A DNA stretch of 59,214 nt from Burkholderiales bacterium (GCA_025981645.1 JAICXH010000005.1:1-59214); one strand, 5' to 3'. Shown: positions 38,578 through 48,681, numbered from the stretch's first letter. Notes: a model not told the origin generated them from the sequence alone. A program made the numbers and translations.

Positions 38578-40256
38578 CGCTCGCGACGCCGTTTCCGAAC
38601 CAGCCGCCTCCGTTCGAGGGCCACAACCTCTATCGCGCCGATCCGGCACTGCAGGAAGCGGTTGCGCGCAACGCAGCGTTCGCGCACACCGCACTCGACG
38701 CATGGGGTACATGGCTCGGAAGCGCCGACGCAAACGCGCTTGCCGACGCCGCGAATCGCAACCCCCCGCAACTCCACCAATACGATCGACGCGGCGAGCG
38801 CATCGACCGCGTCGAGTTCCACCCCGCGTGGCACGAGCTGATGCGCCGTGCGATGGCCGAGGGCGAGCACTCGTCACCGTGGTCGGACCCTCGGCCGGGC
38901 GCGCAGGTCGCGCGCGCAGCAAAGTACTACCTGCACGCACAGGTCGAGAACGGGACGCAATGTCCGCTGACGATGACCTTCGCAGCGGCACCGGTCCTCG
39001 CGCAGCACGCAGCGGGGTCACCCATCGGCGAAATCCTCGCGCGCATCCATGCGTGCGACTACGACACGCGCGACCTCCCCGTGGACGCGAAGCGCTCGGC
39101 ACTGATCGGCATGGGCATGACCGAGCGGCAGGGCGGCTCCGACGTGCGCTCGAACACGACGCGCGCGGAGGCGCTCGCCGACGGAACGTGGGCGATCACC
39201 GGACACAAGTGGTTCTTCTCCGCACCGCAGTGCGATGCCCATCTGGTGCTCGCGCAGACCGGCCGCGGGCTCGGTTGCTTCCTGCTGCCGCGCCTGCTCC
39301 CTGACGGAACCCGTAACGCGATTCGAATCAACCGCTTGAAGGACAAGCTCGGCAACCGCTCGAACGCTTCGGCCGAGGTCGAATTCGAACGCGCGCTCGC
39401 GTGGCCGATCGGCGCGCGCGAGCGCGGCATCGCGACGATCCTCGAAATGGTCGGCTTTACGCGTCTCGACTGCGTGATTGGAAGCGCCGGCATCATGCGG
39501 GCCGCGCTGTCGCGCGCAGTACATTTCACACGACACCGCGTTGCGTTCGGCGCACTCGTCGCCGATCAGCCGTTGATGCGCGCCGTCCTCGCCGATCTCG
39601 CGCTCGAGAGCGAAGCTGCGCTGGCGCTCGCCCTGCGCCTCGCACGCGGCGTCGATCGCGTAGCGGCATCTCCCGGCGCCGGCGACACGATCGATGGCTC
39701 GCTGCGCGCGGCGTCGCGCGTGATCGCCCCGGCAGCAAAGTTCTGGGTCTGCAAGCGTGCGCTGGCCGTGACGGGCGAAGCGATGGAGGTACTCGGCGGC
39801 AACGGCTACATCGAGGAGGTCCCGCTCGCGCGCTTCTACCGCGAGGCTCCTGTCAACTCGATCTGGGAGGGGTCGGGCAACGTCGTCTGCCTCGACGTCG
39901 TCCGTGTACTCGCCCGCGAGCCGGGGGCGGCCGACGCGCTCGTCGACGAGCTTGGCGCCGCCCGCGGCGCGCACCCGGCGTACGACACGCACACGGCGGC
40001 GCTACTTGCCCTGCTGCGAGGCTTTGGAAACGTTGTGGGGAACGATCCCGCGAACGCCCGCGGACTCGCCCAGGCGATCGCACTCGCGATATCGGGGTCC
40101 GAGCTCATCCAGCACGCCCCGCACTTCGTCGCCGATGCGTTCTGCGCATCGCGCCTGGGAGGCGCTCCCTTCTCCGGCGCCGTGTTCGGCGCGTCGAGCG
40201 ACGGCGGGGTGATTGGCGATCTGCGTGCCATCGTCGATCGCGCGCTCGCCGATTGA
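38574..40256 (+). CDS. aidB: AidB-like acyl-CoA dehydrogenase
   Basis: A 560-residue flavoprotein. AidB in E. coli is induced by alkylation damage and binds DNA; most distant relatives may be isovaleryl-CoA-type dehydrogenases. Visible segments are FPNQPPPFEGHNLYRADPAL at the start, ALIGMGMTERQGGSDVRSNT, AITGHKWFFSAPQCDAHLVL, LGGNGYIEEVPLARFYREAP and the catalytic base in VNSIWEGSGNVVCLDVVRVL. The length matches E. coli AidB (541) with a few extra residues. GTG 38574 is the only start that preserves the family N-terminus. Its substrate is unknown. Confidence 0.9.
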   Translation: MTLATPFPNQPPPFEGHNLYRADPALQEAVARNAAFAHTALDAWGTWLGSADANALADAANRNPPQLHQYDRRGERIDRVEFHPAWHELMRRAMAEGEHSSPWSDPRPGAQVARAAKYYLHAQVENGTQCPLTMTFAAAPVLAQHAAGSPIGEILARIHACDYDTRDLPVDAKRSALIGMGMTERQGGSDVRSNTTRAEALADGTWAITGHKWFFSAPQCDAHLVLAQTGRGLGCFLLPRLLPDGTRNAIRINRLKDKLGNRSNASAEVEFERALAWPIGARERGIATILEMVGFTRLDCVIGSAGIMRAALSRAVHFTRHRVAFGALVADQPLMRAVLADLALESEAALALALRLARGVDRVAASPGAGDTIDGSLRAASRVIAPAAKFWVCKRALAVTGEAMEVLGGNGYIEEVPLARFYREAPVNSIWEGSGNVVCLDVVRVLAREPGAADALVDELGAARGAHPAYDTHTAALLALLRGFGNVVGNDPANARGLAQAIALAISGSELIQHAPHFVADAFCASRLGGAPFSGAVFGASSDGGVIGDLRAIVDRALAD

Positions 40257-40357
40257 AGGCGATCGGGCGCCGCCAACACGATGGATTCGGAATGGTGTGT
40301 CGACGACGCGCTGCCGTCGCCATCTCCCGCTATCCGAAAAACAGAGGGAGGCGTCGA

Positions 40358-40852
40358 ATGAACATCTCTGCAGATTGGAAACAACGCTTATTTTTGGTCG
40401 CGTTCGCGCTTGCTGAAATTGGGTCAGCCGCAGCGGCCGAGTTGGTCGATCGCAACGCGATCGCCGAAACGATCAAAGGAGACGTCGCCCAACTCGTCGC
40501 GGGACTCAACGCCCACGATGCAGACAGGGTCACGGCCTATGATGCCCCACACATTATTTCCACAGAATGCGGTAGCACTTCAACCGTTGGCGTCGAAGCC
40601 GATCGAGAAGGCTTCAGGAGCGGCTTTGCACACGACCCTGACTGGCGAGTTCGCCTCATCGAAGACACCGTCGCCGTTGCCGCCAGCGGAGACTTCGCCG
40701 TGTACCGTGGCATCTATAGCGAAGACAATGGTCGCGCCGGTGTCCTGATGACCCATAAGACAAACTTCATTGCGGAGTTCAAGCGACAAAACGACGGGGC
40801 ATGGAAGATCGCCCGGTACAGCGTCTCCAACATGGAGCGTTCTCATTCGTAG
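40358..40852 (+). CDS. Secreted SnoaL/DUF4440-like protein
   Basis: A 164-residue protein with a signal peptide (MNISADWKQRLFLVAFALAE, then IGSAAAAEL). The mature part has AETIKGDVAQLVAGLNAHDA near the start and TNFIAEFKRQNDGAWKIARY at the end, the NTF2-like fold pattern of SnoaL/DUF4440 proteins. The family contains ketosteroid isomerases and many proteins of unknown ligand; no function can be named. The ATG at 40358 has GGGAGG six bases upstream. Its base composition is visibly less GC-rich than its neighbours, which hints at recent acquisition. Confidence 0.75.
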   Translation: MNISADWKQRLFLVAFALAEIGSAAAAELVDRNAIAETIKGDVAQLVAGLNAHDADRVTAYDAPHIISTECGSTSTVGVEADREGFRSGFAHDPDWRVRLIEDTVAVAASGDFAVYRGIYSEDNGRAGVLMTHKTNFIAEFKRQNDGAWKIARYSVSNMERSHS

Positions 40853-40938
40853 TGACCCTGGGCTCGGAGAACGGGTTACATCCTGTTCGACCAGGTTTGC
40901 GAGATCGACCGACTCGGAGGACTCGCTCGATGCGCGAT

Positions 40939-41712
40939 TCATTCCTTCGACCCGAGCGGATCCTGCCGGTAGAACCCGGCGAACGCGCGGTACACGTCAG
41001 GGTACTGGCGCTTCAGGAGCTTCGGCTCGGCGAAGAACACTTCCGACAGCACGGCAAAGAACTCGCCGGGATTCTCGGCGGCGTAGGGATCGATCTTCGT
41101 ATCCTGGCCGCGATCGACGCGCCGGCAGAAGTTCGCGTAGGCCTTCGCCATCGCCTCACTCCACGCTGCGCGCGACGCGTCGTCGGGTAACGGAGGAAAG
41201 CCGTTGGCGTCACCATCCCACATGTCGATCTTGTGTGCGAATTCGTGGATGACGAGGTTCATCTGCGCCTCGCTCCAGTTCGCCGACGCCTCGACGTCGG
41301 GCCACGACAGCACAACGGGACCACCGGGCATCGCCTCGCCGGCGAGCGGCTCGTCGCGAGCATGAACGACTCCGGCTTCATCCTCCCACTCGCCCCCGGG
41401 AACGAACTCGTCGGGGTAGACGACGATGTTGTCGAAGCCGTCGTAGAGCGCCGGATCGAGGTTCAGCACCAGCACGCACGCCTGAATCGCGATCACAACG
41501 CGCTGCAGCGCAGTGACCTCGTGCCCACGCGCGCCGACGATGCTCTTCGCGTTGAGGAAGAGCACGCAGAGCTCGCGCAGGCGCGCGACCTCGTCGCCAG
41601 AGTACCGATTCAGGAACGACAGCGACGCGCGCGCCTCGTCCCACAGGTCGTCGGGGACCGCAGCGCGTTTCAGGACGCGCTGGCGGTGCAGGCGGCGTAG
41701 CGCTTTGAACAT
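40939..41712 (-). CDS. mtfA: MtfA (Mlc titration factor) family zinc peptidase
   Basis: A 257-residue zinc metallopeptidase. The HExxH motif is in NLVIHEFAHKIDMWDGDANG; NPGEFFAVLSEVFFAEPKLL further on holds the probable third ligand. In E. coli MtfA binds the repressor Mlc and so raises ptsG expression, and it has peptidase activity. Length and fold match. ATG 41712 is preferred to TTG 41718. Mlc is not in the window. Confidence 0.93.
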   Translation of the reverse strand: MFKALRRLHRQRVLKRAAVPDDLWDEARASLSFLNRYSGDEVARLRELCVLFLNAKSIVGARGHEVTALQRVVIAIQACVLVLNLDPALYDGFDNIVVYPDEFVPGGEWEDEAGVVHARDEPLAGEAMPGGPVVLSWPDVEASANWSEAQMNLVIHEFAHKIDMWDGDANGFPPLPDDASRAAWSEAMAKAYANFCRRVDRGQDTKIDPYAAENPGEFFAVLSEVFFAEPKLLKRQYPDVYRAFAGFYRQDPLGSKE

Positions 41713-41738
41713 CGACAACGGCGCGACGGGATCATCGC

Positions 41739-43208
41739 CTACGCGAGGCGATCGACTCGGTCCTCGGCGCCGTTGCCCTGGTCTGCGCCATCGCCGTCGC
41801 CTGGCTCGACTGCTTCGCCGCCATCGAGCGGCAGCAGTCGCTCGGCCTCGAGCTCGGGTAAGGTTTCGACGTCACGCAGCTTGCGGGCAATGGTCCTGCT
41901 CTTCTTGCTGGCGTCATCGAGGGTCCTGCCGACCACCTCCAGCTTGTCGCGCGTCTTCGCGAGGAGATCGCCGAACTGCCCGAACTGCGTCTTGACGGCA
42001 CCGAGCACGTTCCACACCTCGGTCGAGCGTTTCTCGATGGCGAGCGTGCGAAAGCCCAGCTGCAGGCTGTTCAGCATCGCCGCAAGCGTGGTGGGCCCGG
42101 CGAGCATGACACGATGGTCGCGCTGCAGCGCGTCGGAGAGTCCCGGCCGCGCAAGGACTTCCGCGAACAGGCTTTCGGTGGGCACGAACAGGATCGCGAA
42201 ATCGGTCGTGTGCGGCGGCTCGACGTACTTCTCGCGGATCGTCTTCGCCTGCAGCCTGAAGAACGCGTCGAGTGCTTTGCGGCTCGCCTCGACCGCAGCG
42301 GGATCCGCTCGCTCGATCGCGTCCTGCAGTCGCTGCCAGTCTTCCAGCGGGAACTTGGCGTCGATCGGCAGCCAGCACGGCGCGGATCCGTCGTCGCGCC
42401 CGGGGAGCTTGACCGCGAACTCGACGCGATGATCCTTGCCGGACTCCTTTCCAGGGCGAGTCACGACGTTCTGCGCGTACTGGTCGGGCGTCAGGAGGTC
42501 GGCGAGGAGCGCGCCGAGTTGTACCTCGCCCCAACCGCCTCGCGTCTTGACGTTGATCAGCACGCGCTTCAGGTCGCCGACGCCAGTTGCGAGGGTCTGC
42601 ATCTCACCGAGGCCCCGGTGCACCTGCTCGAGACGCTCCGAGACCTGCTTGAACGACGCGCCGAGACGCTGCTCGAGGGTCGCCTGCAGCTTCTCGTCGA
42701 CCGTCGCGCGCATCTGGTCGAGCTTCTGCGCGTTGTCGGTGCGCAGGAGGTCGAGGCGCTCCTCGATCGTCCTCCGCATCGCCTCGAGCCGCGTCTCGGA
42801 GGCTCGCGCCGTCAGCTCGATGCGTTCGCCGAACGCTTTGAGCTGCTCGAGGACGCCCTGCTGCTGGCGCGCGAGCGATCCCGCAACTTCCTCGCGAAGC
42901 TGCTTCGATGCGAGCCCTGTCTCCTCGCGCAGCCGGTTGCCCGCGCCCGCAAGTTCCTCGCGCAACCGCTGTCCCGCCGCTGCTGCGTCGTCGCGTGCCG
43001 CAACGAGGTCTCCGCGCACGTCGCGCTCATGATTCGCGACACCCGACGCGAGCGCGTCGAACCTGACCGCGAGCGACGTGGCATCCCGCGCGGCTGCTTC
43101 ACGATCGGCGCCGAGCCTGCCGATCCGGTGCAGCGCAATCCCGATGAGCAGCACGACGAGCGCCAGCGCGACGAGCGCGGCGACGACGAGCCAAAGAAGT
43201 TCACCCAT
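41739..43208 (-). CDS. rmuC: DNA recombination protein RmuC homologue
   Basis: A 489-residue protein with an N-terminal transmembrane segment (LLWLVVAALVALALVVLLIG) and a long coiled coil (residues 60-210). The nuclease-like RmuC domain carries INVKTRGGWGEVQLGALLAD, LPIDAKFPLEDWQRL, FAILFVPTESLFAEVLARPG and MLAGPTTLAAMLNSLQLGFR. RmuC limits recombination at inverted repeats. The ATG at 43208 is clear. It ends 26 bp before mtfA (same strand), so the two may be co-transcribed. Confidence 0.95.
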   Translation of the reverse strand: MGELLWLVVAALVALALVVLLIGIALHRIGRLGADREAAARDATSLAVRFDALASGVANHERDVRGDLVAARDDAAAAGQRLREELAGAGNRLREETGLASKQLREEVAGSLARQQQGVLEQLKAFGERIELTARASETRLEAMRRTIEERLDLLRTDNAQKLDQMRATVDEKLQATLEQRLGASFKQVSERLEQVHRGLGEMQTLATGVGDLKRVLINVKTRGGWGEVQLGALLADLLTPDQYAQNVVTRPGKESGKDHRVEFAVKLPGRDDGSAPCWLPIDAKFPLEDWQRLQDAIERADPAAVEASRKALDAFFRLQAKTIREKYVEPPHTTDFAILFVPTESLFAEVLARPGLSDALQRDHRVMLAGPTTLAAMLNSLQLGFRTLAIEKRSTEVWNVLGAVKTQFGQFGDLLAKTRDKLEVVGRTLDDASKKSRTIARKLRDVETLPELEAERLLPLDGGEAVEPGDGDGADQGNGAEDRVDRLA

Positions 43209-43246
43209 GGGCGGCGAGTGTAGCAGCCGCCCGGAGGCGTCGCGCC

Positions 43247-44275
43247 TTACGAGCCCTGCGCTTCGAGCGCGAGGAGCGCGAACGTCGCGAGCCAGTGTGC
43301 GCCGGCGTAGTCGCCGCTCGCGAGCCCCTCCCACCCGGCCGCGAGGTGCACGTCGGCGGCGTCGCGCAACGTCCCCGCGAGCGGACGGTTCGTGGCGAGC
43401 GCGCGGACGATCGTCGCGAAGCACCACGCACGCGACAGGTTGAGCCCATCGAGGTGAACGATCTGCGGATCGCTTCGGTCGGCCACCGACGCCGGTTCGA
43501 AGAGATTGTGCGGCTCCCCGCGGTCGAGGCCGGGCAGGAATGCCGTGAGCCAGCGCTCGAACGCGGCAGCGTCGAGCACGCGCGCCATCAATGCAGCCTC
43601 GACAAGCGACGGTGACAGGAAATCGGCGCCCGAAGGCTCGAACGCGGCCGGAGCGCCGCGATCTGCGGCGTACCACGTCGTCGCGGCATCCGTGCATGCC
43701 GCGCCGAGCGAAGCCGCGAACGGTGATGCGCCAGCGTTTTGTGCATAGTCGAGTGCGAGCAGCAGCCCGAACGCGCTGTTCGCGTGCATCCCGTGGCGGA
43801 TCGCGTACCCGGCGCGCGGCAGGTAGTCGACGTATCGCTTCGCGAACGCGCCGGCGAGCGGCGCAAGGGCACTCGACCAGCGCCTGCCGTCGGCGTCACC
43901 GTGGCGGTCGAGCTCGTCGGCGAGTTTCAGCAACCACGCCCAGCCGTAGGTCCGCTCGAAGGACGCGCTCCCCGGCCGCTCGAGATAGGCGACCTCGGCC
44001 GCGATCGCAGCCTCCGTCAGGCGCGAATCGAAGAGCCTCCCGATCTCGTGGCGACAGCCGAGCGCCGGGAAGCGCCGGCGCAGCCGCGCGAGCAGCCAGT
44101 GCATGTGGACGCACGAGTGCCAGTCGTAGCTGCCGTAGAACGCCGGATGCAGCGCGCGCGGCGGTACGGCATCGTCGTCGGACGAGAGTACGTGATCGAG
44201 CTTCGCCGGGTACTCGCGGGCGATGTTGGTGAGCGCGGTGGCGACCAGACGCTGCGCAACTTCGGTGGTCAACAT
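43247..44275 (-). CDS. DUF2891 family protein
   Basis: A 342-residue protein of unknown function. It matches DUF2891 through HPAFYGSYDWHSCVHMHWLL at about residues 43-62, ERTYGWAWLLKLADEL and NLSRAWCFATIVRALATNRP. The alpha/alpha-barrel look and histidine-rich segment suggest a glycoside-type or metal-dependent fold, but this is not established. It lies 36 bp after typA on the same strand. No signal peptide is seen. Confidence 0.85.
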   Translation of the reverse strand: MLTTEVAQRLVATALTNIAREYPAKLDHVLSSDDDAVPPRALHPAFYGSYDWHSCVHMHWLLARLRRRFPALGCRHEIGRLFDSRLTEAAIAAEVAYLERPGSASFERTYGWAWLLKLADELDRHGDADGRRWSSALAPLAGAFAKRYVDYLPRAGYAIRHGMHANSAFGLLLALDYAQNAGASPFAASLGAACTDAATTWYAADRGAPAAFEPSGADFLSPSLVEAALMARVLDAAAFERWLTAFLPGLDRGEPHNLFEPASVADRSDPQIVHLDGLNLSRAWCFATIVRALATNRPLAGTLRDAADVHLAAGWEGLASGDYAGAHWLATFALLALEAQGS

Positions 44276-44311
44276 CGGTGCGGCCGGGCCCGCGCGCTCG
44301 GTCGTCCCCGC

Positions 44312-46252
44312 TCAGGCGGCCGCCGCCTCGCGGCTCGCACGCTTGCGCTCGTGCTCCTTCAGGTGGCGCTTGCGGATGCGGATCGATCTGGGAGTCACTT
44401 CGGCGAGCTCGTCGTCGGCGATGAACTCGACCGCGTACTCGAGCGTCAGCGCGATCGGCGGCGTCAGCAGGATCGCGTCGTCCTTGCCCGCAGCGCGGAC
44501 ATTGGTGAGCTTCTTGCCCTTGATCGGGTTCACGACGAGATCGTTGTCGCGCGAATGGATGCCGATGATCATGCCTTCGTAGAGTTTTTCGCCGGGTGAA
44601 ACGAACATCCGCCCGCGCTCTTGCAGATTCCACAGCGCGTAGGCGACGGCCTCGCCGTCCTCCTGCGAAACCAGCACGCCGTTGCGCCGCTCGGGGATCT
44701 CGCCGCCGACGGGAGCCCAGGTCTCGAACACGTGGCTCATGAGACCGGTGCCGCGCGTCAGGTTCATGAACTCGCCGTGAAAGCCGATGAGTCCGCGCGC
44801 CGGGATCCGGTAGTCGAGCCGCATGCGTCCCTGGCCGTCGCTCGCCATGTCGGCGAGTTCGCCGCGCCGTGCACCGAGTGCTTCCATCACCGCACCCTGA
44901 TGCTGCGCCTCGACATCGACGGACAGCGCTTCCCACGGCTCACGAAGCTCGCCCGCGACGACGCGCGTCACGACGCGCGGGCGCGACACCGCAAGCTCAT
45001 AACCCTCACGGCGCATGTTCTCGATCAGGATCGTCAGGTGGAGCTCGCCGCGGCCCGAGACGAGGAACACATCGGTGTCCGCCGTGTCCTCGACTTTCAG
45101 GGCCATGTTGGTGAGGAGCTCGCGCGCGAGCCGCTCGCGCAGGTTGCGCGAAGTGACGTATTTTCCTTCGCGTCCGGCGAGCGGCGACGTGTTGACCTGG
45201 AAGTGCATCGCGAGCGTCGGCTCGTCGACTGCGATTGCCGGCAGCGCCTCGGGACGTTCCGGCGCAGCCAGCGTCGTGCCGATCGCCAGGTCGTCGACTC
45301 CGGTGACGAGCACGATGTCGCCCGCCGCAGCCCGCTCGACCGGGACGCGCTCAAGCCCTTCGAACATGAACACCTGGCCGATCTTCGCCAATACGGGTGC
45401 GCCGTTGGCCGCGCCGGGAGCGAGGGCCGCGACCTCCTGCCCGGGACCGATGCGCCCGCGTCGGATGCGTCCGATGCCGAGACGCCCGACGTAGCTCGAA
45501 TAGTCGAGCGCACTCACCTGGAGCTGCAGCGCACCATCGACGTCGCCAGCAGGCGGTGGAACGTGATCGAGGATCGTGTCGAAGAGCGGTCGCATGTCGC
45601 GCGGCTCGTCGGGCCGCGCCGCATTCGCCGCGGGATTCGCAGCGGCCTCCGCCGCTCCCACACCTGCACCCGCGACCGCCGCCGCCAAACGCCGCGCCGT
45701 CGCGACATCGAGCGTCGACCAGCCTTCGAGCGCCGATGCGTAAACGACGGGAAAGTCCAGTTGCGCATCGTCGGCGCCGAGCCGATCGAAGAGCTCGAAG
45801 GTCTGATTGACGACCCACTCGGGCCGCGCGCCGCCGCGGTCGACCTTGTTCACGACGACGATCGGGCGCAGACCGCGCGCGAGCGCCTTCAGCGTCACGA
45901 AGCGGGTCTGCGGCATCGGCCCTTCGACCGCGTCGACGAGGAGCAGCACTCCGTCGACCATGCCGAGCACGCGCTCGACCTCCCCGCCGAAATCAGCGTG
46001 GCCCGGGGTGTCGACGATGTTGATGTGGGTCATCGTCGCGCCGCGGGCGTAGCGGATCGCGCAGTTCTTGGCAAAGATGGTGATGCCGCGCTCGCGCTCG
46101 AGGTCGTTGCTGTCCATCATCCGCTCGCCGACGTGCTGGTGGCGCGCGAACGTGCCCGCCTGCACCAGCAGCTTGTCGACGAGTGTCGTCTTGCCGTGGT
46201 CGACGTGCGCGATGATCGCGATGTTGCGAAGGTCGGCGCGTACCGGGGTCAT
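44312..46252 (-). CDS. typA: Ribosome-associated GTPase TypA/BipA
   Basis: A 646-residue translational GTPase involved in 50S assembly at low temperature and stress responses. G-motifs are [49 protein letters not shown] and [14 protein letters not shown]. Characteristic TypA C-terminal segments are [38 protein letters not shown] and [20 protein letters not shown]. Between the G-domain and domain 2 there is an Ala-rich insertion of about 30 residues (encoded at 45,620-45,700). ATG 46252 is used; 46261 is three codons upstream in frame. Confidence 0.96.
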   Translation of the reverse strand: MTPVRADLRNIAIIAHVDHGKTTLVDKLLVQAGTFARHQHVGERMMDSNDLERERGITIFAKNCAIRYARGATMTHINIVDTPGHADFGGEVERVLGMVDGVLLLVDAVEGPMPQTRFVTLKALARGLRPIVVVNKVDRGGARPEWVVNQTFELFDRLGADDAQLDFPVVYASALEGWSTLDVATARRLAAAVAGAGVGAAEAAANPAANAARPDEPRDMRPLFDTILDHVPPPAGDVDGALQLQVSALDYSSYVGRLGIGRIRRGRIGPGQEVAALAPGAANGAPVLAKIGQVFMFEGLERVPVERAAAGDIVLVTGVDDLAIGTTLAAPERPEALPAIAVDEPTLAMHFQVNTSPLAGREGKYVTSRNLRERLARELLTNMALKVEDTADTDVFLVSGRGELHLTILIENMRREGYELAVSRPRVVTRVVAGELREPWEALSVDVEAQHQGAVMEALGARRGELADMASDGQGRMRLDYRIPARGLIGFHGEFMNLTRGTGLMSHVFETWAPVGGEIPERRNGVLVSQEDGEAVAYALWNLQERGRMFVSPGEKLYEGMIIGIHSRDNDLVVNPIKGKKLTNVRAAGKDDAILLTPPIALTLEYAVEFIADDELAEVTPRSIRIRKRHLKEHERKRASREAAAA

Positions 46253-46316
46253 CGGGAGCATGGCGGGCGGTTGAGGCGCTGCGAGCTGTGTTGCTGCGCT
46301 GCGACGAAAAACGTGC

Positions 46317-46322
46317 AGTATA
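46317..46322 (-). promoter_or_regulatory. Possible -10 element (TATACT) of typA
   Basis: TATACT on the minus strand lies 64 bp upstream of the typA ATG at 46252. No good -35 hexamer was found at the normal distance. Weak candidate. Confidence 0.35.
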
Positions 46323-46375
46323 GGGCCTGCGGGCCGGGATCCGCCACAAAATTTCGAAGAATCCGAGACTTAAGG

Positions 46376-46381
46376 TATAAT
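46376..46381 (+). promoter_or_regulatory. Consensus -10 element (TATAAT) of the RhlE-like helicase gene
   Basis: A perfect TATAAT in an otherwise GC-rich gap. A weak -35-like TTCGAA (46353-46358) stands 17 bp upstream. Transcription from about 46388 would give a leader of roughly 137 nt before the ATG at 46525, which is long and could carry post-transcriptional control of this RNA helicase. Confidence 0.5.
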
Positions 46382-46524
46382 GCGCCATTCGGGCGGCCGT
46401 TCCGGTCACCGCCCGCTCCGCCCGGCCGGCCCGATGACGGTCCCGCCGAAAGCGCTCAACCTCAGAGATTCCGCTGCCTGGACCGGAAACCGCCCACGCG
46501 GTAGGCCGCGCACCAGGAGCAAGC

Positions 46525-48084
46525 ATGCCGATTACGAGCTTTACCGAGCTCGACCTGCGCCCGGAGATCCTCCGTGCGGTGGCCGAGGCAGGTTACACGA
46601 CCCCCACCCCGATCCAGGCGCAGGCGATCCCCGAGGTCCTTGCGGGCAACGACATCATGGGCGGCGCCCAGACCGGAACCGGCAAAACGGCCGGCTTCGG
46701 CCTGCCGATCCTGCAGCGGCTGATGCCGCATGCGAACACGAGCCCGTCCCCGGCACGCCATCTGGTGCGCGCACTGATCATCGCGCCGACGCGCGAGCTC
46801 GCGATCCAGGTTGAAGAGTCGATCCGGGGTTACGCCAAGTACACCGGGCTGCGCTCGACCTGCGTCTACGGCGGCGTCGACATCCGCCAGCAGCTTCCGA
46901 TCGTGCGCGGCGGCGTCGAGATCCTCGTCGCGACTCCGGGGCGCCTCCTCGACCACGTCGAGCAGAAGAGCGTCAACCTCGGCCACGTCGAGACTTTCGT
47001 GCTGGACGAAGCCGACCGCATGCTCGACATGGGCTTCATCCCCGACATCAAGCGCATCATGGCGCTCCTGCCGGCGAAGCGGCAGAACCTGCTGTTCTCG
47101 GCGACCTTCTCGAACGACATCAAGCGCCTCGCCGACGAGCTCCTGAACCGCCCCAAGCTGATCGAAGTCGCGCGCCGCAATACGGCCGCCGAGACCGTCG
47201 TCCAGAGCGCCTACAAGCTGCCGCAGGAGGCGAAACGCGCGTTCCTCGCGCACCTCGTACGCTCGCGCAACGTGTGGCAGGTACTGTGCTTCGTGCGCAC
47301 CAAGCACGGCGCGTCGCGGCTCGCGCGCCAGCTCGAGCGCGACGGGCTCGCAACGTCGGCGATCCACGGCGACAAGACTCAGGCGGCACGCCTCGAGGCG
47401 CTCGCGAAGTTCAAGGATGGCAAGCTGCAGGTGCTGGTCGCAACCGACGTCGCCGCGCGCGGCCTCGACATCGAGGACATGCCGCTCGTCGTCAACTTCG
47501 AGCTCCCGCACGTGCCGGAGGACTACATCCACCGTATCGGGCGAACCGGCCGCGCCGGCGCCACCGGAGAAGCGATCTCGCTCGTCGCGCACGAGGAGGA
47601 GAAGTATCTCGCCGAGATCGAGAAGCTCCTGAAGAAGAAGGTCGCGATCGGCGGGCTCGACGGCTTCGACATCGGCGCAGCGACCAGCGAGGCGCGCGAG
47701 CGCCCGTCGCGCGGCGGCACGGCGCACGCGTCGCGCGGCACCCCGCACGCATCGCGCAGCGCCCCGCAAGCGACCGGGCGGGGCACGCGATCGGTGCAGC
47801 GAGCCCAGCACGCCCCGGCACCTGCGCCGGCGCGCGATCGGCGTGTGGAACGCGAAGCCGCCTACGCGAAGAACCCCGATCAGCCGATCGTCCGGCGCGT
47901 CAACTCCGAGCCGTCCGCGCCGTTTGCGAACTCTGCCCACGACGCCGCGACGACCGGTCACGGCGCCACCCCGGCCAATGCGCCGACGGCGCATTCGCAC
48001 GCCCACATTCACGCCGCGCGTCGATCGCGACCGGTACCAGCGCTACTGCAGAAGCGCCTCGCCTCCGAGGCAGCGAAGGGCTGA
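46525..48084 (+). CDS. rhlE: DEAD-box RNA helicase (RhlE-like)
   Basis: A 519-residue ATP-dependent RNA helicase. Ordered motifs are Q ([13 protein letters not shown]), I ([11 protein letters not shown]), Ia (PTRELAIQ), II ([13 protein letters not shown]), III (LLFSATFS), IV ([11 protein letters not shown]), V ([14 protein letters not shown]) and VI ([12 protein letters not shown]). The C-terminal 130 residues are a basic, low-complexity tail with [15 protein letters not shown] and RSAPQA repeats, as in RhlE-type helicases that work in ribosome assembly and mRNA decay at low temperature. The ATG at 46525 has AGGAG six bases upstream. Confidence 0.93.
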   Translation: MPITSFTELDLRPEILRAVAEAGYTTPTPIQAQAIPEVLAGNDIMGGAQTGTGKTAGFGLPILQRLMPHANTSPSPARHLVRALIIAPTRELAIQVEESIRGYAKYTGLRSTCVYGGVDIRQQLPIVRGGVEILVATPGRLLDHVEQKSVNLGHVETFVLDEADRMLDMGFIPDIKRIMALLPAKRQNLLFSATFSNDIKRLADELLNRPKLIEVARRNTAAETVVQSAYKLPQEAKRAFLAHLVRSRNVWQVLCFVRTKHGASRLARQLERDGLATSAIHGDKTQAARLEALAKFKDGKLQVLVATDVAARGLDIEDMPLVVNFELPHVPEDYIHRIGRTGRAGATGEAISLVAHEEEKYLAEIEKLLKKKVAIGGLDGFDIGAATSEARERPSRGGTAHASRGTPHASRSAPQATGRGTRSVQRAQHAPAPAPARDRRVEREAAYAKNPDQPIVRRVNSEPSAPFANSAHDAATTGHGATPANAPTAHSHAHIHAARRSRPVPALLQKRLASEAAKG

Positions 48085-48228
48085 CGGCGACGCACCCAGA
48101 CGAAGGGGATCGGCTGGCACCGTGCGACGGTGAAATAGGCGAGTAGCGTCGAAACGATTTCCGGAACGTCATCGACCGAGGTCGGCATTCCTCTCCGGAA
48201 CGGCCGGTTTCTCGATCCGGCTTCGGCA

Positions 48229-48681
48229 ATGCATTACGGCGCACAGCGAGCAGGCGGTCGACCGGCCGCTGCCGGTTTCGATTGCCAACGCGAGCAGCCT
48301 GACGCTCACCGTCCGGTTCAACCCCAGCGCGGCCGGAGCGCGTCCGCCACGCTGCAGGTCGCCACGACAGACCCGGTCAACCCCTCGATATCCGTCGCGC
48401 TGACGGGCTCCGGGCTCGTTCCGGCGATCCAGACGTCGAGCGCGTCGCTCGTCTACGGCCCGACGGTGTTCCTGTCGCGGGCCTCCGGCTACGGCGATGC
48501 GACGTCGTGCGATCCGACGGCGCAGATGTAGTACCTGAACCAGGGACTGCCGGCTGCCGGCACGGTCAGTCAGCGGAGCTCGTATTACACGCTGTCGATC
48601 ACCGCGGGCGGAAAATCGACGATGGTGACTTTCACGCTGGACGTCTCCGAATTCAAGACGCTGATCGTCACGGTGAAGTAA
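48229..48681 (+). pseudogene. Broken HYDIN/choice-of-anchor-like surface protein fragment
   Basis: The frame [20 protein letters not shown] runs to about position 48330, then continues in another frame as [20 protein letters not shown] and TGSG. Together these give the ASPM-SPD-2-HYDIN domain pattern of large secreted proteins. A TAG at 48529-48531 interrupts the second frame, after which [20 protein letters not shown] and [20 protein letters not shown] continue in frame to a TAA at 48681. One frameshift, one premature stop and the absence of the long N-terminal part show a decayed 3' end of a larger gene. Confidence 0.7.

Noticed and set aside
47690-47780. Repeats in the RhlE tail as a DNA repeat element
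   Set aside because: They encode the low-complexity RGGTAHAS-like tail within an open gene; no independent repeat elsewhere was noticed.
48118-48132. Short hairpin CACCGT/ACGGTG after rhlE as a terminator
   Set aside because: Only six base pairs and no T-run; such short stems are common in GC-rich DNA.
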